64,000 nucleotides of DNA from Lactifluus volemus (Eukaryota; Basidiomycota; Agaricomycetes; Russulales; Russulaceae), in contig WTXI01000020.1 in NCBI GenBank assembly GCA_022376515.1, positions 124,001-188,000 of the forward strand, in the 5' to 3' direction. Shown here in pieces: positions 1 through 10,930 of this stretch; positions within the stretch are counted from its first letter, which is position 1; each line of letters opens with the position of its first letter. Made by a program: the position numbers and the translations under genes. The notes beneath the pieces were generated by a model that worked only from the letters and a program-made list of their open reading frames with translations, made no database searches and had not been told where the DNA came from.

Positions 1-820
1 TACTCACTTTCTCTAGTTCAAAAGGGAGGGTCTCCCATGTGAGGCTGTCGAGGGTCGGCGAGTCATTCCAATTCGGGCACTTATTTCCATCAGGCGTTTC
101 GGCTGCAAAGTGCCATAGGTGATACGAGAAAGTTTCTTTGCGCTCCTTGTTGCCGCTCTGGAACGCATCTAACATCTAGATGCAACAAGGTCACGCAAGT
201 ACAAATAGGATCGCGAGTTATGAATACCTCGATTGCAGCCGCGTAGCCTTCGAGGACAGACATCCCAGAGGTGCACTCAGTCGTTGTGTCACCTATTCCA
301 AGGATGCTTGGATTACCCAGTAGTTCATGAGCGTCTTCAGCGAAGGGGTGCTTGAAAAAGACAGGGGAGCCGACGGAGCCAGGAGGACCATACGTGAGAA
401 AACCAACAAGGGGTTTCTGCGGCGATGGCGGTCAGAGGATAAAACCCAAAGCTGTGTGAAAATAGACAAATTTACAACAGTAGACAAGGGATCGACAAGC
501 AGACCGCGGCACAGGCTGTGAACTCTGTCCCATGCTAAAAAGAGCGGGAGAGCCGAGTCGAGAAGAATTGCGACGACTGGAACTTTTTGCGGGCCTTGAG
601 GAGGTAAACCGTTAGCCATGAGAATGGAAGATTTGTTAGCTGAAAGATGTGGACAAGTTTGCATTTGCAGTTGGGTAAGTTACGGTGCAATTCAGCTGGC
701 CTTTTAATCTTCGGGGACCATGCGCTACGATGAAGAAGAGCTCGGGCACATAGCCTGGCACTTGCACCCACACCCGTATGTAAATTTTACATTCTGTTGT
801 CGGTCGAGATTCCTTCAAGT
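1..820 (-). pseudogene. Decayed Med25 copy (N-terminal vWA part), cut by window start
   Basis: Minus-strand remnants of the Med25 von Willebrand A region. The start-like segment MANGLPPQGPQK near 620 is followed by VVAILLDSALPLFLAWDRV, which parallels VVIIFDSSRTLASEWHRV of the complete Med25 gene at 16581. Bases 1-130 match the part of the vWA exon that encodes the HLWHFAA and LTWETL region. The reading frame is interrupted between blocks and no long open frame spans the domain, so I call a pseudogene. The rest of the copy, if present, lies to the left of base 1. It is the distal member of the tandem Med25 series. Confidence 0.6.
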
Positions 821-1440
821 GAGGTGAAACAGCTCGCCATGGGTTGATTGTAAGAGTGTCAGTGCGTTTAACTCAAAAATAGATCACACATGATCCACAC
901 ATGATCGGCATTTGCCGAACTTATTTCACTTAGTCAGCCTTGAAATGAGCGTTTACTACACCGTCGCTCATCCATTTGATCCCCGTTCCATTCATATATG
1001 TGCCGGGATGGCACTGGTGTCATATGTATGTATAATTTTACGTCTGCATGAAGATGAATGAGAAAAAGTTGCCCCTTGCAAGCAAAGCTGCCCCTTTGTG
1101 TGTGGACAAGCAGGTTGTTGTACACCGGGAACTACCGATTTTTTCGCGTAATGAATCAACATTAATTAAACTATCCACTGGGTTACCTTGCCAAAGTACA
1201 AAGTAAGCCCCACGCTGCATATTGTGTGTAGTAACAACTGAAGCGCGAAAACACAATCTTTTGCAGGAACTAGCACAAAGGAAGAAATCTGCTCAACCTA
1301 ATTATTGAATTGCAAAATACGGTTAGTATCAGCGCGCGGCGCGGTGAACTCGGTGCAGCGAGACGTACCATGCAATTTTTGCTTTGCGGGGATACACAAA
1401 GAGACATCTCAAGAACTGGGCCCAGCACAGTGCACGCGGA
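821..1440. other. Spacer between Med25 copies, no gene seen
   Basis: The small open frames here have no recognisable domain and no convincing splice structure. From about 1440 onward the sequence becomes alignable with the 3' flank of the next Med25 copy, so this spacer is the part not visibly shared with the other units. Confidence 0.4.
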
Positions 1441-2589
1441 AGTGGCGCCTCTCCGCAGCACAGGTAATATAGGTAACTCCCACGGTACATCATCGAAATG
1501 GTTGATTAGACGTACCGCCCACCTACACAACTAGAGCGCTCTTCTCGTTATGGCAGAGCGTGACCCATAATAATTCATTTTCTGCCACCCCAAGACTAGA
1601 TGAAAATACGTTGAAAGCAGAGATAACTCCAACCGCGCTCGCCCTGCAACATATTGATAGCTCAGAGTTTCATCATCTCACTGTTTCATGGCACCTGGCA
1701 CATTGGGCACGGCAAGTTCTTGCCGTTTGGCTTACTACTCGGCAGTGCTGTAATGCTGTAAGACTTATCACGCTTTTAACCTAAAAGTTTTTAGACTTTT
1801 CAAGTTCGAATTACGAACCTTCGGTTGTTCATTCCACGCGGTAGGACTCGAAGTGCTACATGTTTACGACTTCAGAATCTGATTTACTCCCTCGGGCTGT
1901 GCCTTCTTCCGAGTCACACTTTCGATACATCGGATATCTCCTTCCTTAATGAACGAATTACACTGTATAGTAGATGAACAGCGTGTAATAGCAATCACAT
2001 TACGTGGTTCAGTGACGCAGACAATGTGAATAACATCATCTTTACGAGGGGGGAGAAAGGGATGAAAAAGACGTCCACTGGCCTGGTTGCGTTCCCCTTG
2101 GACGACTGTAAGGTATCCAGCGTCGCTTTGCCCGCAGAACCCGGCGGCAACCCGCCCATCCCGGCACTAGTCCCTTCTCCTACTAGGAGACGGGACGAAT
2201 GCGGGTGCGAGGGGTGGTAGTACCTCGAGTCGACACCACCCGCGACGCTGCCATCCAAGGCCCGGGCCAGACGTCAACCCATCAAAGCCGAGGCCGATAG
2301 TCGCGTCATCATTCCACCCTGTGTCGTCGGTGAACAAGCCGAAACCGCCATTCATCAGCCCACTGCCTAAGTCCCTCCGATGCCAGCGGCGAAACCGCCA
2401 CTGAGCGCAAGTTGCATTTCCATCACAGCGCGCTGATGATTCTGCTTGCTGTTGCTACTGCTGGTACGCGCCACGAAATCTTTGGTTGCCTTTGCATGCG
2501 CCTGGCTCCCAAGAAGGAATGGGTTCAATTTCCCCTGCCTGAGCGCCTCATTCCAGAACACAGATAAATCAGTTACGCTGTGGTTTAGA
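1440..2589 (-). pseudogene. Copy A: Med25 glutamine/glycine-rich C-terminal remnant plus 3' flank
   Basis: Minus-strand remnant of the Med25 C-terminus. The segment LRQGKLNPFLLGSQAHA (near 2560-2500) parallels LKQGELNPFLPGSQANA of the complete gene, followed by MEMQLALSGG and glycine-rich remnants down to about 1995. Downstream, 1440-2040 matches the 3' flanks of copy B (6100-6700) and of the complete gene (about 12240-12740), for example around the shared cagcgtgt..agc and gcttcagtgacgca stretches. Stops and gaps break the frame, and the long polyglutamine tracts are gone. Confidence 0.65.
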
Positions 2590-3945
2590 TTTTAATTTAC
2601 ATACCCGGGAAGACACCAGACGCACAGGGTGGTCTACCAATGAGTCCTCCAAAGGTGGGGGTGAGTTAGCCCACCAAGTGTCTCCACACTGCTGAATGGC
2701 AGAGCACGAGCTCGTCATAAAGTGTATGGGCGAAAGCGTAGCCAGGATCTGTACCCCAGGCCAATCAAAGTGTCATAATCCTTAGGCGCAAGGGGTATCT
2801 GCCAACTCTGATCAGGATCTGCCAAAAAATCAAGGAAATCCCTATTGAACGTGGGCTTGACAGCACTAAAGCTGAGGATCTCTGATGTCTGTGACTGTAA
2901 AAGTGAGCTGATTAGAAAAACTGGACATCGAGGATGCGGAGAGAAGAGGCTCTGATCCTAGCAAGGCATTCCAAGCAAGCGCTGACACCGCGAAACAAAA
3001 ATACGTGAAGGTTAGGAAGCGCCCCGTGGATCAAGGTCTGGTCGACGTCACGGTTTGGGTGAGGGGAATAAAACTGAACCATGAGAGTCTCCAGCTGGGG
3101 CATGAGTAAACGCCGTGAGTAGATAGTTCGGGGGGGGGGGGGGGGGGGACCAGGAGGATGGCGGGATACCATAAGCTCAAGGGAGATCCAATTAGATGAA
3201 AAGTTGTCCACACATGACGTAAATTGGGTGCTTGAGATCTTCCGGGAAAGAGTAGATTTGCAAAATCTCCGGGCGGAGACCCAATACAGATGCGTTCTAG
3301 ATTGGGAATTCCTCGTCCATAGCAGTGCCCAGATTTGGAGCAGGCATCCAAAGGGCAATACGATGCACACGGTCTCGCAGAGAGAGCGCATGCAATGCAC
3401 CTTCTTCATCTTCTGCTGTCATTTCACGGTTGCGATGTGTGTACCAGATGGTGAGTGGAAAGGTGGTGAGTATAGAGAAGGTGGATATCTGGTCGAATTG
3501 GAGACGCAAGAATGAAGTACCGCCACTTTCGAGAAACCTGAACTAGCTTGTACCACCAACGATCGGCGGTCCCACTGAATCGGATAACCTCACCACAACC
3601 TTCGATATCGAGTCAATAGAGATGGAATATATTGAAAAGGACGTCATTGTTGAAGATTTTATAAGCGCAGTTTGAATGTGGGCCCGAGCTCGGAAGGGAT
3701 AGCGAGCTTTGGGACTCGGACTCACGACATCTTGCACCTCGGCAGGGCTTCATAATAGGGGGCAGACGTGCTGTGGTGGACAAGTGGCTGGACGTGACAG
3801 TGAAGGGGTGAGTAACGACGGGGATGAGGTTGAAGATCAGTCAGTCGAGTGCCAGAGCTGTCACACTTCAGTCACTTTCCTATTGATTCTCTATCATGTC
3901 TATTCCATCAACGGGCAGCACCAGCTGCCCAAAAAAGATTAAATA
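2590..3945 (-). pseudogene. Copy A: decayed F-box/LRR module inside Med25
   Basis: Minus-strand remnant of the same F-box/LRR family as the open gene at 29211. The start MTSFSIYSISIDSI (near 3650) aligns with the hinge after the F-box, and blocks for MTAEDEEGALHALSLRDRVHR, PNLRHVWTTF and LPNLHVFLFRGVSA follow in order. The 5' flank also aligns with the 5' region of the gene at 29211. The 3' part is internally deleted, but the end, HPVRLV near 2650, is retained. Directly after it the sequence returns to Med25 (LRQGKLNPF), so the module lies inside a Med25 copy. Frame breaks and a 19-base G run make it a pseudogene. Confidence 0.7.
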
Positions 3946-4049
3946 ATGTCCACGCATCGCACAGCTTACGTGTACGTAACTTATTTGAAGTCGAAATTCT
4001 GAGTCGCAAATAGAATATGCTAAGCCAATAAGGCTCATGACCCCACGCT

Positions 4050-5560
4050 ATCTCAAGCAGGCTGCTGTTGGACGTTGGGCACAGGTAATCTCGGCATTTC
4101 AGAGTCAGGGAATGCAACACCGAGTAGGTGTCGTCTTAACGGCCTGATGAGAAGGTTCCTCGTAGGATGGCCCTTTCCTGGGATTTCCCAACTCGCAACC
4201 GCGTACTGAAAAGGCCTCAGCGAACAGTAGTTGATCGAGAACACCAGCAACTTACGCAGTTGTACAGTCTAAGCTCCTGGATCAGTCGACTATAGTCATC
4301 GTCGTTCTCAAGCGCGGGCCGGAAACGCATCGCCACGGACCCCACGGATTCCTTGTCCCTCATCCACTCCTGGAGCCTGATTATCGATACTGCGGGCCCA
4401 ATTAGTTCAAGTGACAAAACAAATGGCCACGATTTTGCCCGTCTATGGGGGATGAGTAGGAAGCAATGTAATGAGCAGAACAAACGTACGGATTGCCAAT
4501 TGAGTCAATTGCATACACGGGCACCGACAATGCCGTGACTGTGTTCCTGAAATGTAGGATTCCCGACCACCGATCATCGCTCCGTTGGCTGAGTGACAGA
4601 TCTAGTGGAATCGTGTCAAACCATGGTGTCGCAGGTCCACCTGAGTTCTACCAGACATGTCAATAATTATGGGACGCAAACGTCGAAGGAATTGGCGCAC
4701 TGCGTCAAACACCTCGAATGCGGGAGAAGGCTGAACGACTCTCATCAAATAATTGATGTTGCGCTGTCAGCGAGATATAAGTGTGGGACGTTCTGCATCG
4801 CCGAGTTGGCGTACTCACCTTCTCCACTTCATCAAGGAGGGTCTCCCATGTGAGGCTGTCGAGGGCTGGCGTGTTATTCCAAATCGGGTGCATATTACCA
4901 TCAGGCTTCTCTGCCGCAACGTGCCACAGGTGATAAGAGAACAGTTCCTTATGCTCCGCATTAGTCTGGAACGTGTCAATCATCTAGTGGGACCAAGGTT
5001 GTGTGAATGCAGATGAGTTGTGAGCTATCAGTACCTCAATGGCAGCCGCGTAGCCCTCGAGGATAGACATCCCTGAAGTAGTCTCGGTGGTCGAGCCCCC
5101 TATTCCAAGGGCGCTTGGGTGGCCCAGTAGTTCGTGCCCGTCCTCAGCGAAGGGCTTAATGAGGACAGGGGAGCTGTTGGTGCCGGAGGGTCCACACACG
5201 ACGTATCCGACGAGGGGTTTCTGCGACGATGACGGTCAGAGCGCATAAAGCCCGAGGAAGTGGACAAATTTACAGGAGTCGAGCCTGAGGGATCGACGAA
5301 CAATTCACGGCACAGGCCGGGAATTTGATCCCATACCATGAAGAGCAAGCAACTCTTATCGAGAAGAATCACGATAACTTTTCGCGGGTCTTGGAGAGGA
5401 AAACAGTTGACCATGGAAATGGAAGATTCGTTAGCTAAAGGAGGTAGAGGAGTTTGCATTTTGTAGCTCGGTACGTACGGTACTTCAGTAGACCTTTTTA
5501 TCTTCGAGACCCATGTCTGCGTGCGGGGCACGAAGGGGCTACGGCACTTGGCACTGGCAC
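4050..5560 (-). pseudogene. Copy A: Med25 vWA and PTOV-like part, decayed
   Basis: Minus-strand blocks in Med25 order. The vWA start is near 5415 (MVNCFPLQDPRKVIVILLD). The second vWA exon follows, ending GYAAAIE next to a donor-like gt at about 5035. The third vWA exon ends near 4980-4820 with LFSYHLWHVAAEKPDGN. A PTOV-like block covers 4483-4230, and QYAVASWEIPGKGHPTRNLL lies at 4210-4140, corresponding to YAIAGWEIQGTGRPTMNFLI in the complete gene. Exon order and some intron positions are kept, which argues for DNA duplication rather than retroposition. Stops and shifts interrupt it. Confidence 0.7.
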
Positions 5561-6099
5561 CGAAAGATGAAACGTAAGCACTATATTTGGCCGTCGCTGA
5601 AAATTTCTGACATGGAGCTGCAACGGCTTGCGTCAGGGTTGGGATAGTAGGCGAAATGAAATGAGCTCAACCTCGGGGACGGAAAGTAAGGTTAGGTGCC
5701 CGAGCAGTGATTATGTCAGCATATGCTTCATTAGGCATGTACCCACTTCAAAAAACTGGCTCCATTTTGTTCGCTTATTTTTTCGCCCTGCCTGGGCATC
5801 AGCAAAAAGGGAAACTGTTATCAAGTTTCCAGCCTGCGGTTTCAGGTTTCTATGGGTTTCAACCTCGTTGTGCCCTAAACTTACATTGCGAATAACTTAT
5901 AACATTCAAGACGTGAAAACAAACGACATAACTGATATGTCATCAACTTCCATTAGGAACAACGTTCCTGGTTCGATAGATTGTGATCATGCTTGAGCCG
6001 GGCGCCTGTTGCGAAATCAATCGACTGGGGTTTTTCACTGATACGACATACAATTTTGCTTTATGGAGACGTGCTAGCTCGGTACACGTGTGGGTGTAC
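5561..6099. other. Spacer between Med25 copies A and B, no gene seen
   Basis: A 122-codon plus-strand open frame is present (5628-5996) but shows no domain, no codon pattern I trust and no counterpart between the other copies. I treat it as chance. Confidence 0.4.
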
Positions 6100-7245
6100 T
6101 CTGAGAGTCTCCTCGCAGCACGGCTAATAGATAATCATCATCAAGGCAGATTAGGTTATACTGTACCGCCCACCAACACAACTAGAGCGATCTTCTCATA
6201 TGGCAACCAACGGCTTCTCCTGCTGAGGAAACTATCTACGAATTACATGACAGTAACAGCTTAGGGTCTCATCATCACTTGAAAATTTCAAGGCACCCGG
6301 CACAAAGGACATGGCACCGCTTGACAGCTTGACCCCATGACCTGACCCGGCCGCGCTGGCGGCAGTGTTAGTTGTTCTAGGCTTTTAACGGTTTTCCAAT
6401 CTTATATGTCTGCTAATCAGAACGTCAGGAGAACGAACGTTCATCCGCGCCACGCGGCCAGACGTATTGTATACTGCATTCATTTCTACATGTATAGTAG
6501 TAGTACAGCTTCAGCATAATATACTCCACTTAAGCTGTGCCGGCCTTCTTCACACCACCCGATGTTTCCCTCCACGCATTACATTCCACAACAGAAGGAA
6601 AGCGTGTGACAGCATTAACTTATGTGCTTCAGTGACGCAAACAAGGTATAACACCAACTTTACAAAAGGGGAGAGGGTGTGGGGGAAAAGGGGAAATGGT
6701 AAAGATGGTCCGAGTCATTGGCCGTGGCTGCCTTCCCCACTATACTGCAACATTTCCAACGCAACTCTCCCACAGCACCGCATTCAACCCTCCTCATCTA
6801 GGCCCCTCACACCCAGCCACTCCGGACGTCAACCTCCAAAGCTGAGGCCTATGGACGCGCCGTTCATCCCGCCCTGCGCCCACACCGCGACGCCACCATG
6901 ACCAAATCCAAGCACGCCGAGGCCGGTGCTCCGGCTCACCGACGCCCCTCCTCGACAGCTACTCTGCTCATGATGCTCGCGGGAGCGATGTCTCCGCCAA
7001 TTCTGAAGGGACCCGAGCCGCCGGTGGGCAAGGCGATTTCCGCTAAGCCCACTCCGACACCCGTGTGCCGAGGCCACCACTGAGCGAAAGTTGCATGTCC
7101 ATCGCTGTCCGCTGATGATTCTGTCGCGCTTGTTGCTGCTGGCGCTGGCGTTAAGTATGAGTTTATTTCTGTTGTTGTACTTGCTGCAATGACGTTTTGG
7201 TTGGCCTAGCAGCCCGCTCGCCATAGCGTTTGTCCCTGACTCCAC
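6100..7245 (-). pseudogene. Copy B: Med25 C-terminal remnant plus 3' flank
   Basis: Minus-strand remnant of the Med25 glutamine/glycine-rich tail. NAMASGLLGQP near 7230-7195 is identical to the complete gene, followed by a degraded glutamine tract and glycine-rich remnants (GLGVLGFGHGGVA, GGMNGASIGL near 6840-6900). The 3' flank 6100-6700 aligns with 1440-2040 and 12240-12740. The junction with the preceding F-box module falls at about 7250, at a different Med25 position from that in copy A. Confidence 0.65.
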
Positions 7246-7254
7246 TTGTCAATC

Positions 7255-7990
7255 AAAATCTCTGCACACGATCCGCGAGCGCAAGGGGTGTTGACCCCAA
7301 ATCGGATCAGAGCCCACCTTTAAACCAAGGAAACCCCTCTTCACGGCGAGCTCAACAGAACTAAGGCTGAGGCTGATGCCTGCATCAGCTGCAAGTATAC
7401 AACGGCGAAGGCGGGTTGATAGAAAATTTGGACATCGAAGATGCTTACAGAAGGGGTGTCTGCCAGTGGCCGAGTACAAACAGGTCCTTCAATCAAAGTA
7501 AAACACTTGAAGCTTGCGTTTTTTTTTTGTCACATGCCAATCCGACATCACATTTCGACTGAGGGAGATGAAAATGTATCATGAGGCTCTAGCCCGGGCA
7601 TGAGTGAAGGCTGTGTGAGTATATAATTTTGAGGGAACCAGTGGATGGCAGGATATTGACAATTCGGAAGCCTGCGGTAGATATAAGGAAGATGCAAGTC
7701 GTGCACACATGGTGTAGATTGGGTGCTTGAACTGTTCCGGGATATATCGTCCTCTTTTATCGAGTCGACGGAATATGTTGAGAAGGATGTCATTGTTGGG
7801 TATATGGATAAGTGAGTGCAGTGTAGTGTGGTGGGTTGTGACAGTTGATGCATGGGACAAGGATAGTAAGTGTTTTTGGCTCACGAATTGGTGCACCTCA
7901 GCGGTGCTTCTTGATAGGTGCGGGCGCGCAGTGGTACCAGCGGACATTCGGAGGGGGGGGACAATGGCAAGGGGTGTGAACAATGTATTT
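7255..7990 (-). pseudogene. Copy B: truncated F-box/LRR module inside Med25
   Basis: Minus-strand remnant of the F-box family. IPNNDILLNIF near 7800 corresponds to the F-box start ILNNDVLLNIF of the gene at 29211, followed by remnants through the leucine-rich part. The last recognisable homology corresponds to the RVLCRHLDWQV region near 7260, after which the sequence passes straight into Med25 SQANAMASGLLGQP. The central part is largely deleted, so this copy cannot encode the full repeat domain. Confidence 0.6.
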
Positions 7991-8490
7991 GGCCATGGCA
8001 GTACGGGGGCGTTAAGAGTGACGTTAGATTCCCACCCGAAATGTCAATAGTTGGCTGTACACACATGGACACCAAAAGAAAGCTTCGACGCTGGGTGAGA
8101 AAATAGGGTGGAGCAGCACGAACAAACAAGACAATAGGGGTGGCTCGGTGACACAGTATAAAAAAGAGGACTGCAAGCACAGCTCACAGACATGACATAC
8201 AAGTCTGTGTAAAATGGAGTGAACTCTCCGCCAGGCGAGGAATTCCATTCTTTTGCCCTCAACACCCTGCAGCAGCGACCGTCGAAAGTTTGACTCCCAC
8301 ATCACCCCAAATGGACAATGTGGACATGTGAAAGGAAATGATGAAAATGGGTACGGGGAAAGGCACAGGAGGGGTGAAGCAATGCCTAAGAACATGACGC
8401 ATGCCGATTAGCCACCAGTGGACACATTTAAAGTCGATAAAATGATCTTCGACAAGCCATTTCTTGGAGAATAGGCTAGGTCAATGGGCG
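7991..8490. other. Intervening segment within copy B
   Basis: Lies between the PTOV-like block and the F-box module of copy B. Its right edge (about 8450-8510) resembles the matching edge of copy A (about 4000-4060), showing that the two copies share the Med25-to-F-box junction. The remainder has no recognisable coding content; the overlapping open frames seen here are unsupported. Confidence 0.4.
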
Positions 8491-9990
8491 AGACCGCACG
8501 CTATGTCACACCCACTGCTGCGGGGATGGAGGAAATGCCGGTATTCCAGAGACCGGGAATACAGCACCAAGCAGGTGCCGCCCTGCCGGCCTCATGAGAA
8601 GGTTTCTCGTAGCATGGACGTTTCCCGGGAGCACCCAACTCGCAACCGCATACTGTAAAAGCCTCAGTGGACGATTCATCGAGCATACAGGCAACCTACG
8701 CAGTTGCGCACTCTAAGAAACTCAACCAGTTGCCCAAAGTCATTGTCGTTCTTGAGCACAGGTCGGAATCGCATCATCGCGGGTCTGACCGTGACGCCTT
8801 TCGTCCACCGGTGGAAGTCGGTTATTGATACGGCAGACCCAATACATTCAAGAGACAAAACATCAGGCCACGTGGCCGCCAATGGCTGTCTATGAGATCA
8901 ATGTTTCAAATGGAAACAAATTAACAAAAGGAACACACGCACGAACCGCCGATCGAGTCAGATGCAAACACGATCGCCGTGGCTGTGTCCCCCCATCGTA
9001 GGATTCCCAGCCACCGATCATCGCTCCGTTGACCAAGTGACGGATCTAGTGGGATCGTGTAAAATATAGATTTCACAGTGCATCTGCGTGCATCTGGATT
9101 CTACCAGACCTGTTAATAGGCGAGAGGTTTGGGACATATGGTTAAGGGAATTGGCCCACTGTAGTAAACAGCTCGAATATGGGAGAGCCCTGGACAACAA
9201 AAATCGAATAATTGATGTTGCGCTGTTAGCGGAATATGAGCGTGGAACGTTCTGGTCGCCGAGTTGTTATAATTACCGTTTTGAGCTCTTCAGGTAGGGT
9301 CTTCCACGTGAGGTTGGCGAGGGCTGGCGAGTCATTCCAAATCGGGCGCATATTCCTGTCGGGTTTCTCGGCCGCAAAGTGCCATAGGTGATACGAGAAC
9401 ACTTCCTGATGCACCTTGTTGCGACTCTGGAACTCGTCAAACATCTAGTGGTACTTAGGTCATGTAGGTAAAGATAGTTGCGAGGCGTAAGTACCTCGAT
9501 GGCAGCCGCACAGCCCTCGAGGACAGCCATCCCTGAGGAGTACACGGTGTGACCTATCCCAAGTGCATTGGGGCTACCCAGTAGTTCATGCGCGTCTTCA
9601 ACGAAGAAGCGCTTGAGGAAGACGGGGGAATGGACGGAGCCAGAGGGGCCATACGTGATGTATCCGACAAGGGGCTTCTGCGGCGACGACGTTCAGGGCA
9701 TACGCAGCAAACCCCACAAACAGTGGAAACGTTTTACGGGAGACAGGCCCGAGGAGTCGACCAACAACTCACGGCATAAACTGGGGACTTGATCCCACAC
9801 CATGAAGAAAAAGAAGCTTGAGTCGAGAAGAATAAGAACGACTGGAATTTTTTGTGCGCCAGGAGGAGGCAAACAGTTAGCCATGGGAATGGAAGAGCTG
9901 CTAGCTGAAGAAGGTGGGGGCTTGCATTTCGCAGTTTGGCCTTTTATTGGTCGATAGTGGGTGCAAGTGGCCCGAAAAGCCTTTGGCACT
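8491..9990 (-). pseudogene. Copy B: Med25 vWA and PTOV-like part, decayed
   Basis: Minus-strand Med25 blocks in order. The vWA start is near 9882 (MANCLPPPGAQKIPVVLILL). The second vWA exon ends with GCAAAIE before a gt at about 9495. The third vWA exon has VFSYHLWHFAAEKPDRN (near 9400-9350), a PTOV-like block lies at 8880-8690, and YAVASWVLPGNVHATRNLL with LLGAVFPVSGIPAFP follow near 8655-8530. Stops and shifts break the reading frame. Similarity to copy A is closer than to the complete gene in the junction regions, implying that A and B arose from one another or from a shared chimeric parent. Confidence 0.7.
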
Positions 9991-10163
9991 TGGCTGGCTA
10001 AAACATAAACGTAAGCCCTAGATTGGTTTCGCCCGGAATTCCTGTGACATCAATCAGCTTGCCATGGCTGGAGTCTGGCCGCGTGTTGTGAGCCCTGCCC
10101 CCTATTTCATGGGAAAAAGTGCCAAGTTTGCTTAGTCATCATTTTTTGAAATTCTCCGGAGGT

Positions 10164-10930
10164 TCAAATCCACCGGTGCTTGTCGTCACGGTGGCCCCGA
10201 CCAACGTCAATCACTTCTGTTGCAATTGAACATATTCTACGCTTAGTGCAAGAACTGCACGAGTGCAAAGAATTCTGAATATTCAAACGTTCAAGTTGAT
10301 CGTCTGTAATTGAATACAGAATTTCCAGCAAAGTTTTGCTGTTGTGTCGTGGGCAGCCCCGGCCGAGAACTCGAGGGCACGTCCCATGGCAAATACTCAA
10401 TTACTCACAGGAACTGGTAAGCGCCACCTCGCGCCATTTTTCTACTACCCCCCGAAAGCGCCATTAAATGCTCCTTAATATGAGACGATTCTCCCTCACC
10501 CAGCCAACGTGTTGATGGGAGTAAAATGGATCAAGGTTCAGGCGGGTTCAAGTAGTATCATGTGAGTGGCTTGAAAATTGCTAACCCAAGATCAGAAGGG
10601 GAATGTCAGGATTGACATTCCCCTTCTGAGATCATCCAAGGTATATGCCCATAGCTGCTTGCTGGGGTTACACAAGATACGCGCCTTACATGGACATCAC
10701 AAGGCCGATGCCCTTGTCAGAACCGTTTCAAGATCTGAACGGCGATACGCGAGGCACCCTATATAGCCTGGGCACCAACGCCGCCACATTCAGTAGGAGA
10801 TGCTAGCCCATGCAACTCATCTGGCGAATGTCCGCCCCCTAATTCTTCAAGTTCCGAGCTAGACCCTCCACATTGTAACAATCAAAACCCCAGAAACGTT
10901 GAACGGATAACTAACGGCCCATCACGATGT
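10164..10930 (-). repeat. Duplicated 3' flank of Med25, inverted partner of 32590-32870
   Basis: Read on the minus strand, 10930-10830 matches 32590-32710 nearly base for base (shared landmarks: the end of the cgttgaacggataac stretch and the gaccctccacattg stretch). 10345-10230 matches 32725-32830, where both encode the fragment LLEILYSI and QLERLN. The copy here carries about 400 extra bases (10400-10830) between the two blocks. It lies 3' of the complete Med25 gene just as its partner lies 3' of the chimeric copy, so the duplicated unit reached past the gene. Confidence 0.6.
10592..10629. repeat. Perfect 17-bp inverted repeat with 4-base loop
   Basis: The arm at 10592-10608 is the exact reverse complement of 10613-10629, with loop ggat between. 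The arms contain aaggggaatgtca and its complement. It falls inside the extra segment that separates the two halves of the duplicated Med25 3' flank. No coding region covers it. Confidence 0.85.

Noticed and set aside
5628..5996. 122-codon open frame on the plus strand between copies A and B
   Set aside because: No domain, no counterpart in the other spacers and no intron signals; consistent with chance in decayed DNA.
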